Source: Mesobacillus sp. AQ2 (GTDB lineage: Bacteria; Bacillota; Bacilli; Bacillales; Cytobacillaceae). From it: DNA of 64,000 nucleotides. Below, one piece after another: positions 36,441 through 44,955 of this stretch; the stretch's first letter is position 1, and each line of letters opens with the position of its first letter. Position numbers and translations under genes: made by a program. The notes beneath the pieces were generated by a model. That model did not search any database. It had not been told where the DNA came from and saw only the letters and a program-made list of their open reading frames with translations. The stretch covers positions 3,911,501 through 3,975,500 of the forward strand of contig NZ_CP126080.1 of assembly GCF_030122805.1 (NCBI RefSeq). The letters are read 5' to 3'.

Positions 36441-37250
36441 ATGGCAAATTCAGTTACAGGTTCTAAACAATCGCATTTAACGCAGTATATCCCGCCTAAA
36501 GGAATGTATGAGACGTTTGAAAATGAAGCTCATTATCTTGAGAAGGTCAAGGAATGGGGATTAAGCACAAAGAAAGAATTTTGGTACAAAGACAGATTCC
36601 AGCATTGTCTTGTTACGATAAAAGGTTATGAAGTTTTCGGTGAAACAACTGAATACAATACGCTTGTCGTTGAATTTCCAGATGGCAGGCTGACATGCAT
36701 CCATCCTGCATATTTGAAGGAAATGCAATCCTCCAATTTCGGCAAGGAAATTATTGAACAGACCGGGGACGAGCCTAAAACGAAATCGGAGAGTATGGAA
36801 AATCCTGAACTGGCAGCAGCAGAAACAACAGCTCCACCAGCGGAGGCTAAAACGGAAAAAACAGCGAAAGCTTCGGCAGATAAGCCTGCTAAAACAAAAA
36901 AAGAAAAGGCCCCTAAATTGGTGCTCCCAGAAGATAAAGTCCATTTTACCGCGAAAGTGAAGCAGTTCGCGTTGAGCTGGAATCACTTCAATGAGGACAA
37001 TGATGAAGTCATTGTGTTCGAAGACGTCCGAATCGACCAGGAAGAACTAATCGAGGTTGGCCTTGCATGGGGCTCACACAGCAAAACACTGAAAAAACTC
37101 GAACTGGAGCCCGGACAGGAGCTTGAATTCAACGGCAAGATCGTCAAGAAGAGCCTTCCCAAAGGAAAGGACGTGGAAGACGAGTCGATGCTTCTTGATG
37201 TTTCGGTAGGATACAAGATCAATAATCCTTCAAAAATCATTAAAAAATAG
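36441..37250 (+). CDS. Hypothetical two-domain protein with Ala/Lys-rich linker
   Basis: A 269-residue cytoplasmic protein from ATG 36441 (GGAAGTGGG upstream); a longer frame begins in the PAP2 promoter region. Residues 1-105 form one domain (YHLEKVKEW-like start, FWYKDRFQHCLVTIKGYEVFGETTEYN in part). Residues about 115-155 are a low-complexity Ala/Glu/Thr/Lys/Pro linker. Residues about 160-269 form a second domain (KVHFTAKVKQFALSWNHFNE, GLAWGSHSKTLKKLELEPG). Not recognised. Divergent from the PAP2 gene. Confidence 0.75.
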   Translation: MANSVTGSKQSHLTQYIPPKGMYETFENEAHYLEKVKEWGLSTKKEFWYKDRFQHCLVTIKGYEVFGETTEYNTLVVEFPDGRLTCIHPAYLKEMQSSNFGKEIIEQTGDEPKTKSESMENPELAAAETTAPPAEAKTEKTAKASADKPAKTKKEKAPKLVLPEDKVHFTAKVKQFALSWNHFNEDNDEVIVFEDVRIDQEELIEVGLAWGSHSKTLKKLELEPGQELEFNGKIVKKSLPKGKDVEDESMLLDVSVGYKINNPSKIIKK

Positions 37251-37387
37251 CTTTACTATTCAGAATGGACGGAATGGGTTTTATCACCTGTTTGCGCGGG
37301 ACAGGGAAAAATTAGTTTGCAATTATGGCAAATAACCGTCATGCTTTAAAGAACAGATTTAAAAGTCATAAAACACAGGTGAAAAAA

Positions 37388-37768
37388 ATGATTGAAATAA
37401 AGAATTCTGAAATAAGCGATGGTGAGTTCAATAGAGGCGTATTCGCCAAGAGATATATAGCAAAGGGTGAACTGATACACGAAGCCCCTGTTCTCTCCTA
37501 TCCGAACGACCAGCATGTACACATCGAGAAAACAGCATTAGCCGATTATGCCTTTGAATACGGGATCAATCATTCAGCCATTCTGTTGGGCTACGGCATG
37601 CTTTTCAACCACTCCTATGAGCCTAACGCAATCTATGAAATCAATTTTGACAATCATACTTTTGATTTCTATGCGTATCGTGACATCAAAGCCGGCGAAG
37701 AGATTGTCATCAACTATAATGGCGAAGTCGATAACAACGACCCACTCTGGTTCAATGAAGAGAAATAA
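37388..37768 (+). CDS. SET domain protein
   Basis: A 126-residue small SET-domain protein. It has the RGVFAKRYIAKGELIHEAPV strand region, the AdoMet-binding FNHSYEPNAIYE, and GEEIVINYNGEVD near the end. SET proteins methylate protein lysines in eukaryotes; bacterial forms of this size are common but uncharacterised. ATG 37388 follows AGGTG by 7 bp; a longer frame begins 63 bp earlier without a site. Confidence 0.82.
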   Translation: MIEIKNSEISDGEFNRGVFAKRYIAKGELIHEAPVLSYPNDQHVHIEKTALADYAFEYGINHSAILLGYGMLFNHSYEPNAIYEINFDNHTFDFYAYRDIKAGEEIVINYNGEVDNNDPLWFNEEK

Positions 37769-37805
37769 GAAAAGCTCAAAGTGATTTAATACTGTCTTAT
37801 CTCGT

Positions 37806-37842
37806 AAGAAAAGCGGCTCCCATTAGGAAGCCGCTTCTTTTA
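37806..37842. terminator. Bidirectional terminator between the SET and kinase genes
   Basis: AAGCGGCT / AGCCGCTT stem, 10-nt loop, T-runs on either side. Confidence 0.8.
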
Positions 37843-37849
37843 AAAAAGA

Positions 37850-39322
37850 CTAAGTGATGTCGTCTTCTAAACATTCAAGTTCAACAATGACATTCGTCCC
37901 CTGGCCTATTTCACTTACAATTTTCATGGTTCCATCATGCTCCTGAATGATTTTATTGCTCACCGTCAGTCCAAGTCCGATGCCTTTGTCCTTCGTCGTA
38001 TAAAACGGAGATCCAAGATAACGAAGGCGGTCAGGCTCGATTCCTGTTCCCTCATCCGAAATGCTGATAAGCACTTTTCCCTTCACCTTCTTTTGCAGGT
38101 CGATCACGACATTCCCGCCATTTGGCATGGATTCAATCGCATTTTTCATAAAGTTCAAAAATACTTGTTTCAGCTGATGTGGATTGCAGGAAAGCATGAT
38201 TCTTTCATCTGGATAAGTAGGGATGATTTGGACATTGTGCATCATCCCCTGCGGATGGATGATATTGATCGTGCTGTCCAAAATCGATTTCAAATCTTCT
38301 TTAACATATTGGATTGCCTGCGGTTTAGCTAGTGACATAAACTCATTTACAATCATATCAATCCTGTCCAGCTCGTTCATGATAATTGCCAGGTAACCTT
38401 CCTGCTTCTCCTTATCAAGACATGTCTGCAGCAATTTTGAAAACCCCTTCAACGCTGTCAGCGGATTGCGGATTTCATGAGCCACACCCGCTGCCAGTTG
38501 ACCGGTGACAGACAGCCTGTCCAAATTTCGGATGGAGGCATCATGCTTGACCCGGTCTGTTATATTCCGGCCGACACTGACAAAGGAGTCTATCTCCTTT
38601 TTTTCATTATAGATTGGCGAGAAGCTATATTCTGTATAAACGGATTCCAGGTCACAAGTGATGAACTTCTTCCGTAAAATCTGCGGTTCTCCAGTTTCGA
38701 GTATCTCCTTAAGCTTAAGATCCAGAACAGCATCTTCCTCTGGTGTCAAAAATTCACCCAGACTTTTGCCTACAATTTGCTCTGGTTTCAAGCTGATCAC
38801 TTTTTCATGGGAGGGTGAAGCATACAGAATCAATTTATCTTTATTAATCACCAGAATCATGTCAGTCGTATTCTCGGTGATCAGCTCGTACAGTTCCCGT
38901 GTTCGGTGTAATTCATTCTCCATACTTACCAATTTAGTAATATCTCGGTAAATCGCGATGATGGCAATAATCTCGCCCTGCTTATTACGGAAGGGGGAGT
39001 AAGAGACGGCAATATCGAGTAATGATCCATCTTTATGGAATCGCTTCGTTATCATATTGGTAAATGCTTTTCCGTTTTTGACTTCGGAAATGATCTCTTG
39101 TACAACCTCCGGATTCGAAAACTCATGAAAGGTCCTGCCTATCAAATCTTCTTCTGTATAACCGAAAATCTCTGTGTACATATGATTGATCCTCAAAAAA
39201 CGGTTCTCCATATCTACAATTGCAAACCCGTCAGCCGTACAATCCAGGAATAAACTTAGTAGTTCATCCGGATTATAGATAGTTGTATCATCCTGACCAA
39301 ATATCGGAAAATTGTTACGAAT
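37850..39322 (-). CDS. PAS-PAS sensor histidine kinase (sporulation-kinase type), probable ATT start
   Basis: A soluble kinase of 490 residues if it starts at ATT 39322, or 453 from the first ATG (39211). The ATG would begin inside the first PAS domain. The in-frame upstream sequence (ELLSLFLDCTADGFAIVD) is exactly the missing PAS start. No ATG, GTG or TTG occurs in it before an in-frame stop, and GGAGAG lies 6 bp before the ATT. A second PAS follows (LYELITENTTDMILVINKDK). The HisKA phospho-acceptor is in GVAHEIRNPLTALKG. The ATPase has NFMKNAIESMPNGG and DEGTGIEPDRL. The domain plan resembles Bacillus phosphorelay kinases such as KinA/KinE. Confidence 0.85.
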   Translation of the reverse strand: MRNNFPIFGQDDTTIYNPDELLSLFLDCTADGFAIVDMENRFLRINHMYTEIFGYTEEDLIGRTFHEFSNPEVVQEIISEVKNGKAFTNMITKRFHKDGSLLDIAVSYSPFRNKQGEIIAIIAIYRDITKLVSMENELHRTRELYELITENTTDMILVINKDKLILYASPSHEKVISLKPEQIVGKSLGEFLTPEEDAVLDLKLKEILETGEPQILRKKFITCDLESVYTEYSFSPIYNEKKEIDSFVSVGRNITDRVKHDASIRNLDRLSVTGQLAAGVAHEIRNPLTALKGFSKLLQTCLDKEKQEGYLAIIMNELDRIDMIVNEFMSLAKPQAIQYVKEDLKSILDSTINIIHPQGMMHNVQIIPTYPDERIMLSCNPHQLKQVFLNFMKNAIESMPNGGNVVIDLQKKVKGKVLISISDEGTGIEPDRLRYLGSPFYTTKDKGIGLGLTVSNKIIQEHDGTMKIVSEIGQGTNVIVELECLEDDIT

Positions 39323-39418
39323 AGAGATCTCTCCAAACCTATTATCCTTATAACTCTATTTTACAGAAAGTTATGATTTTTCAAAAGGAGTATTTAATCT
39401 TCTTTTTTAGAGCAAGGC

Positions 39419-39506
39419 TCTGTTAAACAAGGCTGTTGATTTTCGTTCCAGGCGCTTCGCTTTCCGCTACAATCAACAGGTGTAAAAATAGCATTAGCTT
39501 TAACAG
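39419..39506. repeat. Remnant of a dispersed Bacillaceae repeat with nested inverted ends
   Basis: Outer ends TCTGTTAAA / TTTAACAGA enclose inner ends CTGTTGATT (39433-39441) and AATCAACAG (39471-39479). Between them is TTCCAGGCGCTTCGCTTTCC, a string I recall from dispersed repeats in many Bacillus genomes. Only about 90 bp remain, so it is a truncated, non-coding copy. Confidence 0.55.
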
Positions 39507-39516
39507 ACCGTTAAAA

Positions 39517-39552
39517 ATAAAGAAGCCGCTATCCCTTATAAGGAGCGGCTTG
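39517..39552 (-). terminator. Terminator of hemY
   Basis: AAGCCGCT / AGCGGCTT stem then CTTTATTTTT on the minus strand. Confidence 0.8.
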
Positions 39553-39560
39553 AATTCCAT

Positions 39561-40967
39561 TCATTTGAGATATTCTAACACTTTTGCCACAGCAGCTTCT
39601 GCCTGGTCAATACATCCCGGAATCCCGACACCCTCAAAAGAACCACCTGCAAGGCAGATGCCTGGAAGCTCTTTTTCAAGCTCCGATTTTACCTTTGCGA
39701 TTCTCTCGAGATGACCCACAGTATATTGCGGCATTGCTTTACTCCATCTGGTCACAACAGTGAATTCCGGCTTTGCGGTAATGTTCATCGTTTTATTCAA
39801 ATCTCTTAAAACCAATTCGATGATTTCGTCATCTGATAGATTAACAGCTTCCTGGTCATCCGGCTTCCCGACATAGCAGCGGAGGAGCGCCATATCGTCA
39901 GGCGATGTGCCGGGCCATTTTTTATGTGTCCATGTACATGCTGTGATCCGGAAATCACTGTTTCTCGAGACCAGGAATCCTGTTCCGTCGATATCTTTTT
40001 CGATCGCCGATTTCGGGAATGCCATCGCTACATTTGCCACAGAATTGGCAGGCATGTGTTTGAACGGTTCCATGAATGGATATTCTGACAGCATGTGCTG
40101 GGCGTGGAAATGATCTGTCGCAATCACTACACTGTCTGCTGTTTCCAATTCTCCAGATTCGAGATGGACTTTATAGACCTTGCCTGTCTTCTCAACCTTT
40201 TTAACAGCTCTTTCCTTCAAGACTGATCCTTCGTCTAGACGCTTTTCAACCTGATGGACCAATTCCTCCAAACCTGTTGACAATGAAATGAACATCCCTT
40301 TTTTAGAACCAGGCTTCTTGGCTGTTTTCGGAGGCTTAGGCATCGATTTATTCAAGCCGATCACCAGGCTTCGATGCTTCTGTTCGATTTCATAAAAATT
40401 TGGGAACAAAGCCATCAGGCTGAGTTCATCTATATCGCCTGCGTAAATCCCCGATAATAAAGGATCAATCAGGTTATCAACAACCTCATCACCAAGCCGG
40501 CGGCGGAAAAAAGCACCTAATGACTGATCCGCCTTTGGTGCATCTTTTGGCAAAATAAAGTCCCCTGCTGCACGCAATTTGCCCAGTGATGAAAATAACC
40601 CTGACAACGCAAACGGGGTGACTTTTGTAGGAATCCCCATGAAAGATCCCTCGGGCATGGTATGAAGCCTGCCCCTTGCGTAAATATAGGACCTCCCCGC
40701 CGTGTTCGAGATGATTTTGTCCTGGAGACCTACTTCCTCTATCAGTCTCATGGCACTCTTTTTTCGCGCTATGATGGAATCCGGCCCTCTTTCAATGATG
40801 AAGCCGTCACGCTTCTCGGTACGGATGACACCGCCAAGACGTCCGCTCGCCTCAATCAATTTCACTTCGATCGGCAGCTGCTTTACCTTTGCCTCCTTTT
40901 GGAGATAATACGCAGTCGCCAGCCCAGTGATCCCTCCGCCTATGATGATAACCTTCCTTTGGTCCAT
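39561..40967 (-). CDS. hemY: Coproporphyrinogen III/protoporphyrinogen oxidase
   Basis: A 468-residue FAD enzyme of haem synthesis. The N-terminal dinucleotide-binding motif is VIIIGGGITGLATAYYLQ. GRLGGVIRTEKRDGFIIERGPDSI and the C-terminal AGGSFEGVGIPGCIDQAEAA are typical of HemY (renamed CgoX in Gram-positives, where it acts in the coproporphyrin route). The ATG at 40967 has AGGTG 6 bp upstream. It is not next to hemE/hemH. Its upstream region has a duplicated promoter/operator segment. Confidence 0.93.
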   Translation of the reverse strand: MDQRKVIIIGGGITGLATAYYLQKEAKVKQLPIEVKLIEASGRLGGVIRTEKRDGFIIERGPDSIIARKKSAMRLIEEVGLQDKIISNTAGRSYIYARGRLHTMPEGSFMGIPTKVTPFALSGLFSSLGKLRAAGDFILPKDAPKADQSLGAFFRRRLGDEVVDNLIDPLLSGIYAGDIDELSLMALFPNFYEIEQKHRSLVIGLNKSMPKPPKTAKKPGSKKGMFISLSTGLEELVHQVEKRLDEGSVLKERAVKKVEKTGKVYKVHLESGELETADSVVIATDHFHAQHMLSEYPFMEPFKHMPANSVANVAMAFPKSAIEKDIDGTGFLVSRNSDFRITACTWTHKKWPGTSPDDMALLRCYVGKPDDQEAVNLSDDEIIELVLRDLNKTMNITAKPEFTVVTRWSKAMPQYTVGHLERIAKVKSELEKELPGICLAGGSFEGVGIPGCIDQAEAAVAKVLEYLK

Positions 40968-41019
40968 ATCGCTCACCTGTTCTTTTTGTTTTGATTATCT
41001 TATAGTTTTACCCTGTAAG

Positions 41020-41063
41020 TATGTGAACTTTTTAACATAACAAAAGTATAGCACCAGAAATAG
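41020..41063 (-). promoter_or_regulatory. Promoter/operator segment of hemY, proximal copy
   Basis: A 44-bp segment identical to 41092-41135. On the minus strand it has an extended -10 box, TGCTATACT (41045-41053). Just downstream of the expected start point is TGTTAAAAAGTTCACA (41022-41037). This is an imperfect palindrome matching TGTGA-N6-TCACA with one mismatch, the Rex or Fnr geometry. About 55 bp before the hemY ATG. Confidence 0.5.
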
Positions 41064-41091
41064 TTTTGATTCTTCTAATGTTATCCTGCAC

Positions 41092-41135
41092 TATGTGAAC
41101 TTTTTAACATAACAAAAGTATAGCACCAGAAATAG
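41092..41135 (-). promoter_or_regulatory. Promoter/operator segment of hemY, distal copy
   Basis: The second exact copy of the 44-bp segment, 72 bp further upstream, with its own TGCTATACT box and palindrome at 41094-41109. The sequence between the copies is unrelated to either. Confidence 0.5.
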
Positions 41136-41299
41136 ACTCGTTGATGGAAGTTTTTTTACTAAAATGTGAACTTAAGTCCATGAAAAGGTGATTATGGAGG
41201 CGGGATTAACAGATTTCCGTCAAATGTACATCTGTTTTGCGTAAGAAAAACGGAATTAAGCTGGCGTTTTGAACAATCATGCACTGTTGACTGACCTGA

Positions 41300-41430
41300 T
41301 TTCATTTTTTTTGGCGAATTTTTGATTATTTCGACCACATTTCGAAATATATCAGCGGATTTTCAATTTTATCGACCACTTTTTGAATTATTTCGACCAC
41401 ATTCCCAAATATATCGACCACATCACCTTT
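41300..41430. repeat. Array of six ~20-bp units, same family as at 0.73 kb
   Basis: Units TTTTGGCGAATTTTT, ATTTCGACCACATTTC, ATATCAGCGGATTTTC, TTATCGACCACTTTTT, ATTTCGACCACATTCCC and ATATCGACCACATC, about 20-21 bp apart. TTCGACCACATTCCCAA also occurs in the 0.73-kb array. It begins just past the terminator of the ABC exporter operon. With the duplicated promoter it accounts for most of the 488-bp gap 40968-41455. Confidence 0.75.
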
Positions 41431-41431
41431 T

Positions 41432-41455
41432 AAAAAAATCCCGGTTTCCCGGGAT
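41432..41455 (-). terminator. Terminator of the ABC exporter operon
   Basis: ATCCCGG-GAAA-CCGGGAT with TTTTTTT. The stem directly abuts the TAG stop codon of the last permease. Confidence 0.9.
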
Positions 41456-42253
41456 CTACACATTCATATCTCTTTTTCGGTAAAACAAGTAAGTCACCAA
41501 TGTGAGCACTAACAATATCAGCGCTGACAATCCCAAGTAGATCGGTTCAAACCCGCCATCCTCCAGCACAAGCTTCGCATCATAATATTTGAATGGAGTC
41601 ACGAATTTCAGTCCATCTAGCTTCTCATTCAAGTCAATTACAATCGACAGGATGAACAGGAAAAGCAAGATTCCCGTTGCCAGCGATGTGGCTTTTTTGG
41701 CATTCTTTAAAACAGCGGCGATAGCAGTCCCGATGACGAGGAAAATCAACTGAAGAATGAAAATCCCGATCATCAGCATCGCAATCTCCCCAGTGACGTC
41801 CTCTCCTTCCGCATATTTCCCGACCATGCTGATAGAGGAAGCAAGGGTGACAAGATTGAAAATCAAAATATTGACCATCGCAGCGGATAGCTTTGCTGAT
41901 ATCATCCATGTCCTTGAGACCGGCTTGACGAGCAGGAACTCTACGGTTTTGTCTCTCTCTTCCTTGGCGATGATATTCGAGCCGAGCATCGCTGCATGGA
42001 TGGATGCCATTACGGCCAGGTAAAGAAACAGGACTCCAAAATACCCGATCGGTGTCGACAAATCAAGCGAACCAGTACCCATTATTGCCTGCAGCGATTT
42101 TGGCATATCGGCCATCAGCGTATTCATCGACTGCCCTGTCCCCTCGAGGCTTGAGTATTTTGCCATGCCCGAGGCGACCATAAAGACAACTCCGATACAC
42201 CAGATGATTAACGCTTTCCGGCTTGCTTTCAATTCTCTTTTAAAAAGATTCAC
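41456..42253 (-). CDS. ABC-2 type exporter permease (second copy)
   Basis: A 265-residue membrane protein, MNLFKRELKASRKALIIWCI at the start, about six helices. Paralogous to the permease gene just upstream, which has the same length and opening MNMFLHELKACRKSTVIW. The motif KTVEFLLVKPVSR is shared in the pair as KTADFLLTKPVTR. Gap 15 bp. The two probably form a heterodimeric pore for the neighbouring ATPase. Substrate unknown. Confidence 0.88.
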   Translation of the reverse strand: MNLFKRELKASRKALIIWCIGVVFMVASGMAKYSSLEGTGQSMNTLMADMPKSLQAIMGTGSLDLSTPIGYFGVLFLYLAVMASIHAAMLGSNIIAKEERDKTVEFLLVKPVSRTWMISAKLSAAMVNILIFNLVTLASSISMVGKYAEGEDVTGEIAMLMIGIFILQLIFLVIGTAIAAVLKNAKKATSLATGILLFLFILSIVIDLNEKLDGLKFVTPFKYYDAKLVLEDGGFEPIYLGLSALILLVLTLVTYLFYRKRDMNV

Positions 42254-42268
42254 GATTTTCCCTCCTCC

Positions 42269-43066
42269 CTAAACGGAATGGACGTCCTTTTTCGAGTATA
42301 AATAATAGCTGGCAACGATTGCGGCAATGATAAAAATGGCAGCGGTTATCAGAAAAGAAGTTTCATAGCCCTCATGCTGCGTGGTATAAGCTGCGTCAAA
42401 ATAATTGAACGGCGTCAAATAACGCAATGCCTCATCCTCTGTTGTCGAACTGATCATCCCTAGCATGAAAAAGCCGAAAACCGTTCCGAGTGAAACTGAG
42501 ATCACCGATTTAATCCTCGGAAACATCGCGGCAACAACGATTCCCAGCGCCATGAACATCAGCTGGAGAAAGAATAGGGAAATGGCAATCAGGAATAAAG
42601 CCTCCTTGTTAAAAGCGTCCTCCGAGACAATGGATGCCATCACAAATATCGCTGTGATAAACATGATATTGGTAATGACAAGGGAAACGAATGCAGCCAG
42701 CAGTTTAGATGTGACGACCTGCCCCCTGGTCACCGGCTTTGTCAACAGAAAGTCCGCCGTCTTTTCGCGTGTTTCCTTCGATAAAATCGAGGTTCCCAGA
42801 TTCATAGCCTGAATGGCGCCCGCAAGCTTCAGGTAAAGGAACGCATACGAGAAGAACCCGATCAATGTTGCAATGCTGTCCACTGACAATCCAATTGCTT
42901 TCCTCAACTCTACTGGAAATCCCTCAAGCAGTTTTTTGAACTCTTCTGCATCCTTTGAAAAGGAAGGGAACATCGATAAAAACAATACCACCAGCGCCAC
43001 CAGGGACAAGGTCCAGATGACAGTCGATTTCCGGCAGGCCTTCAGTTCATGAAGGAACATATTCAT
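42269..43066 (-). CDS. ABC-2 type exporter permease (first copy)
   Basis: A 265-residue membrane protein with about six helices, beginning 3 bp after the ATPase stop codon; its ribosome binding site lies within the ATPase gene. Paralogue of the next gene, so a local duplication has made the two halves of one exporter. Confidence 0.88.
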   Translation of the reverse strand: MNMFLHELKACRKSTVIWTLSLVALVVLFLSMFPSFSKDAEEFKKLLEGFPVELRKAIGLSVDSIATLIGFFSYAFLYLKLAGAIQAMNLGTSILSKETREKTADFLLTKPVTRGQVVTSKLLAAFVSLVITNIMFITAIFVMASIVSEDAFNKEALFLIAISLFFLQLMFMALGIVVAAMFPRIKSVISVSLGTVFGFFMLGMISSTTEDEALRYLTPFNYFDAAYTTQHEGYETSFLITAAIFIIAAIVASYYLYSKKDVHSV

Positions 43067-43069
43067 GTT

Positions 43070-43954
43070 CTATTCCTCCTTTTCATAATAGTGCATGAAG
43101 ATCTCTTCAAGGTCAGGCTCCTCCACCCAGAGATTCGCAATCTCAATTTCAGCAATTTTTTTCATAATGGAATTGACATTTCCCCTGAATAAAAAGCTGA
43201 TGATAGGGCCGTCCTGCTGCAGCTGGTTCACACCTTCGATATTGAAAAGCTCTTTATTAATCGCGGCGTTTGATTCTATTTTGAATTTCTTGTACGTATT
43301 CTCTTTTAGCGTGCTGATTTTCTCGACCGTGACAATCCGGCCGTCCTTGATGATGGCCACCCTGTCACACAGCCTCTGCACCTCGCTGAGAATATGGGAA
43401 GAAAACAGGATCGTCGCGCCTTTCTTATTTTCTTTTTCAAGAAGGTCGAAAAACTTCTGCTGCATGAGCGGATCGAGGCCGCTTGTCGGTTCATCGAGGA
43501 TGATCAGCTTCGGTTCATGAAGCAGCCCCTGCACGATGCCGACCTTCTTTTTGTTCCCAAGCGAAAGATCATCGATTTTCTTGGTCAGGTCCAGCTCCAT
43601 GATCTCGGCAAGCTCCTTGATCCGCCCTGTACAATTCTTTTTGTAAAAACTTGCAGAGTACTTGAGCAGATCCATGACCTTCATATTGTCATAATAAAAT
43701 ACTTCAGAAGGAAGGTAGCCAATATCCTTCTTAATTTCAGGTGCGGCTGTAATGATGTCCTTGCCAAAAATCGTTGCGCTGCCGCTTGTCGGATAGATCA
43801 GTGACAGCAATGTCCGGATTGTCGTCGATTTTCCCGCACCATTCGGGCCGATGAAACCGAAAATCTCCCCTTCTTCCACATTAAAGCTTACATTCTCAAT
43901 CCCCCTGGATTTGCCGTACATTTTCGTCAGATTCTTAATCTCAATCACGTTCAT
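43070..43954 (-). CDS. ABC exporter ATP-binding protein
   Basis: A 294-residue ATPase from ATG 43954 (GGAGGG upstream); a longer frame of 33 more residues has no site. Walker A GPNGAGKST, signature LSLGNKKKVGIVQ, Walker B LIILDEPTSGLDP. The SLGNKKK signature is usual for the BcrA/Nod-type exporter group (drug or lantibiotic resistance). Regulated by the TetR gene upstream, by position. Confidence 0.92.
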   Translation of the reverse strand: MNVIEIKNLTKMYGKSRGIENVSFNVEEGEIFGFIGPNGAGKSTTIRTLLSLIYPTSGSATIFGKDIITAAPEIKKDIGYLPSEVFYYDNMKVMDLLKYSASFYKKNCTGRIKELAEIMELDLTKKIDDLSLGNKKKVGIVQGLLHEPKLIILDEPTSGLDPLMQQKFFDLLEKENKKGATILFSSHILSEVQRLCDRVAIIKDGRIVTVEKISTLKENTYKKFKIESNAAINKELFNIEGVNQLQQDGPIISFLFRGNVNSIMKKIAEIEIANLWVEEPDLEEIFMHYYEKEE

Positions 43955-44077
43955 GCCAGACCCTCCCTCTATTTCTCTGTTCCAATATTGCACTTGCTGG
44001 ACTGTTTTTTCGAATTTCTTGATCAGTTGCAGCGTTTTCCTCCGGACGCACACCTTTTTTTGGTAAATCTATTTATA

Positions 44078-44252
44078 TTTACGATTAAGTCTTTTTTATT
44101 TACGGTTGGACTGTTTTTATTTACGGTTAAGCATTTTTTATTTACGGTTGGGCTATTTTTATTTACGGTTGGGCTATTTTTATTTACGGTTAAGCTGTCT
44201 TTATTTTCGGTTGGGCTGTTTTTATCTACGGTTAAGCTAATTATCATTACGC
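44078..44252. repeat. Tandem array, nine units of exactly 21 bp (TTTACGGTTRRGCT)
   Basis: TACGGTT or a one-base variant starts at 44080, 44101, 44122, 44143, 44164, 44185, 44206, 44227 and 44248; all eight steps are 21 bp. Unit: TTTTTATTTACGGTTGGGCTG or the TTAAG variant. It lies between the tetR stop codon (44306) and the ABC ATPase start (43954), a 351-bp gap with nothing else visible. Because 21 is a multiple of 3, frames on both strands stay open and read as 7-residue repeats; no convincing start site exists. Confidence 0.9.
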
Positions 44253-44305
44253 TTGATCCGCCTATAATCCCAGATGCACTGTTCTACTCGGCATTCGATA
44301 TTTCG

Positions 44306-44935
44306 CTACTCGCTTCTATAAAAGGCCTTCTTCATCATATCGATATACACTTCTGCTTCTTGGAATGCTTCATCGAAATCATCAATTCCTTTGTTCAGCC
44401 TTTTGGCTTTTTCGAGTTCCTGGTTACTGAAGCCCTGGAGTGTCCACATGATGATGTTGATTGTTCTGTGGATGTCCGTCCCTTCACGGAACTGGGAAAG
44501 GTCGATATTTTCGAATAGTTTGCTATAGCTGTCGTGCATCAGTTCTGTGGTGGTGTTATTCAGGCTCTCTTTTACATCTACCGAGGATTCCAATGAGGCA
44601 GACATCATAAAGTCGAATATCTCCGGATGCCTGGCTATCAGCCTGTTTTTAAGGATCATCAGGTCCTTCAGCCGCTCAAAGATATCTCGTTGGGCAAAGT
44701 TCAGTTCCTGAAAGAATTCCTCCGACAAAACATCTGCAAAGTGGTCGTAAAGGAACAAGTAAAGCTCTTTTTTATTTTTAAAATAGTGAAACAAGAGTCC
44801 TTTTGAAATACCTGCTGATTTAACGATCTCATTCGTAGAAGCGTTCTCGTATCCCTTTTGGGCAAATTCCTTGAGAGCAGCGTTCAGGATTCGTTCCTGT
44901 TTTTCGGGGTTCAAACTTAACAATTTCGAAGTCAT
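44306..44935 (-). CDS. TetR-family transcriptional regulator
   Basis: A 209-residue repressor. The N-terminal helix-turn-helix reads KQERILNAALKEFAQKGYEN then STNEIVKSAGISKGLLFHYF. A helical ligand-binding domain follows. AAGGAGGG precedes the ATG. Two palindromic operators overlap its own promoter, so autoregulation is likely, and it probably controls the ABC exporter downstream. Ligand unknown. Confidence 0.92.
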   Translation of the reverse strand: MTSKLLSLNPEKQERILNAALKEFAQKGYENASTNEIVKSAGISKGLLFHYFKNKKELYLFLYDHFADVLSEEFFQELNFAQRDIFERLKDLMILKNRLIARHPEIFDFMMSASLESSVDVKESLNNTTTELMHDSYSKLFENIDLSQFREGTDIHRTINIIMWTLQGFSNQELEKAKRLNKGIDDFDEAFQEAEVYIDMMKKAFYRSE

Positions 44936-44955
44936 CTTGCCCTCCTTAATGTTAA

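Noticed and set aside
41196..41246. 16-codon micro-frame (MEAGLTDFRQMYICFA) after AAGGTG
   Set aside because: Very short, no neighbours to explain it and no hydrophobic or leader-like character; cannot be told from chance.
44023..44247. Reverse frame of 74 residues with seven-residue repeats (SPTVNKN)
   Set aside because: It arises from the 21-bp array, whose period is a multiple of 3. No ribosome binding site; it runs into the start region of the ABC ATPase.
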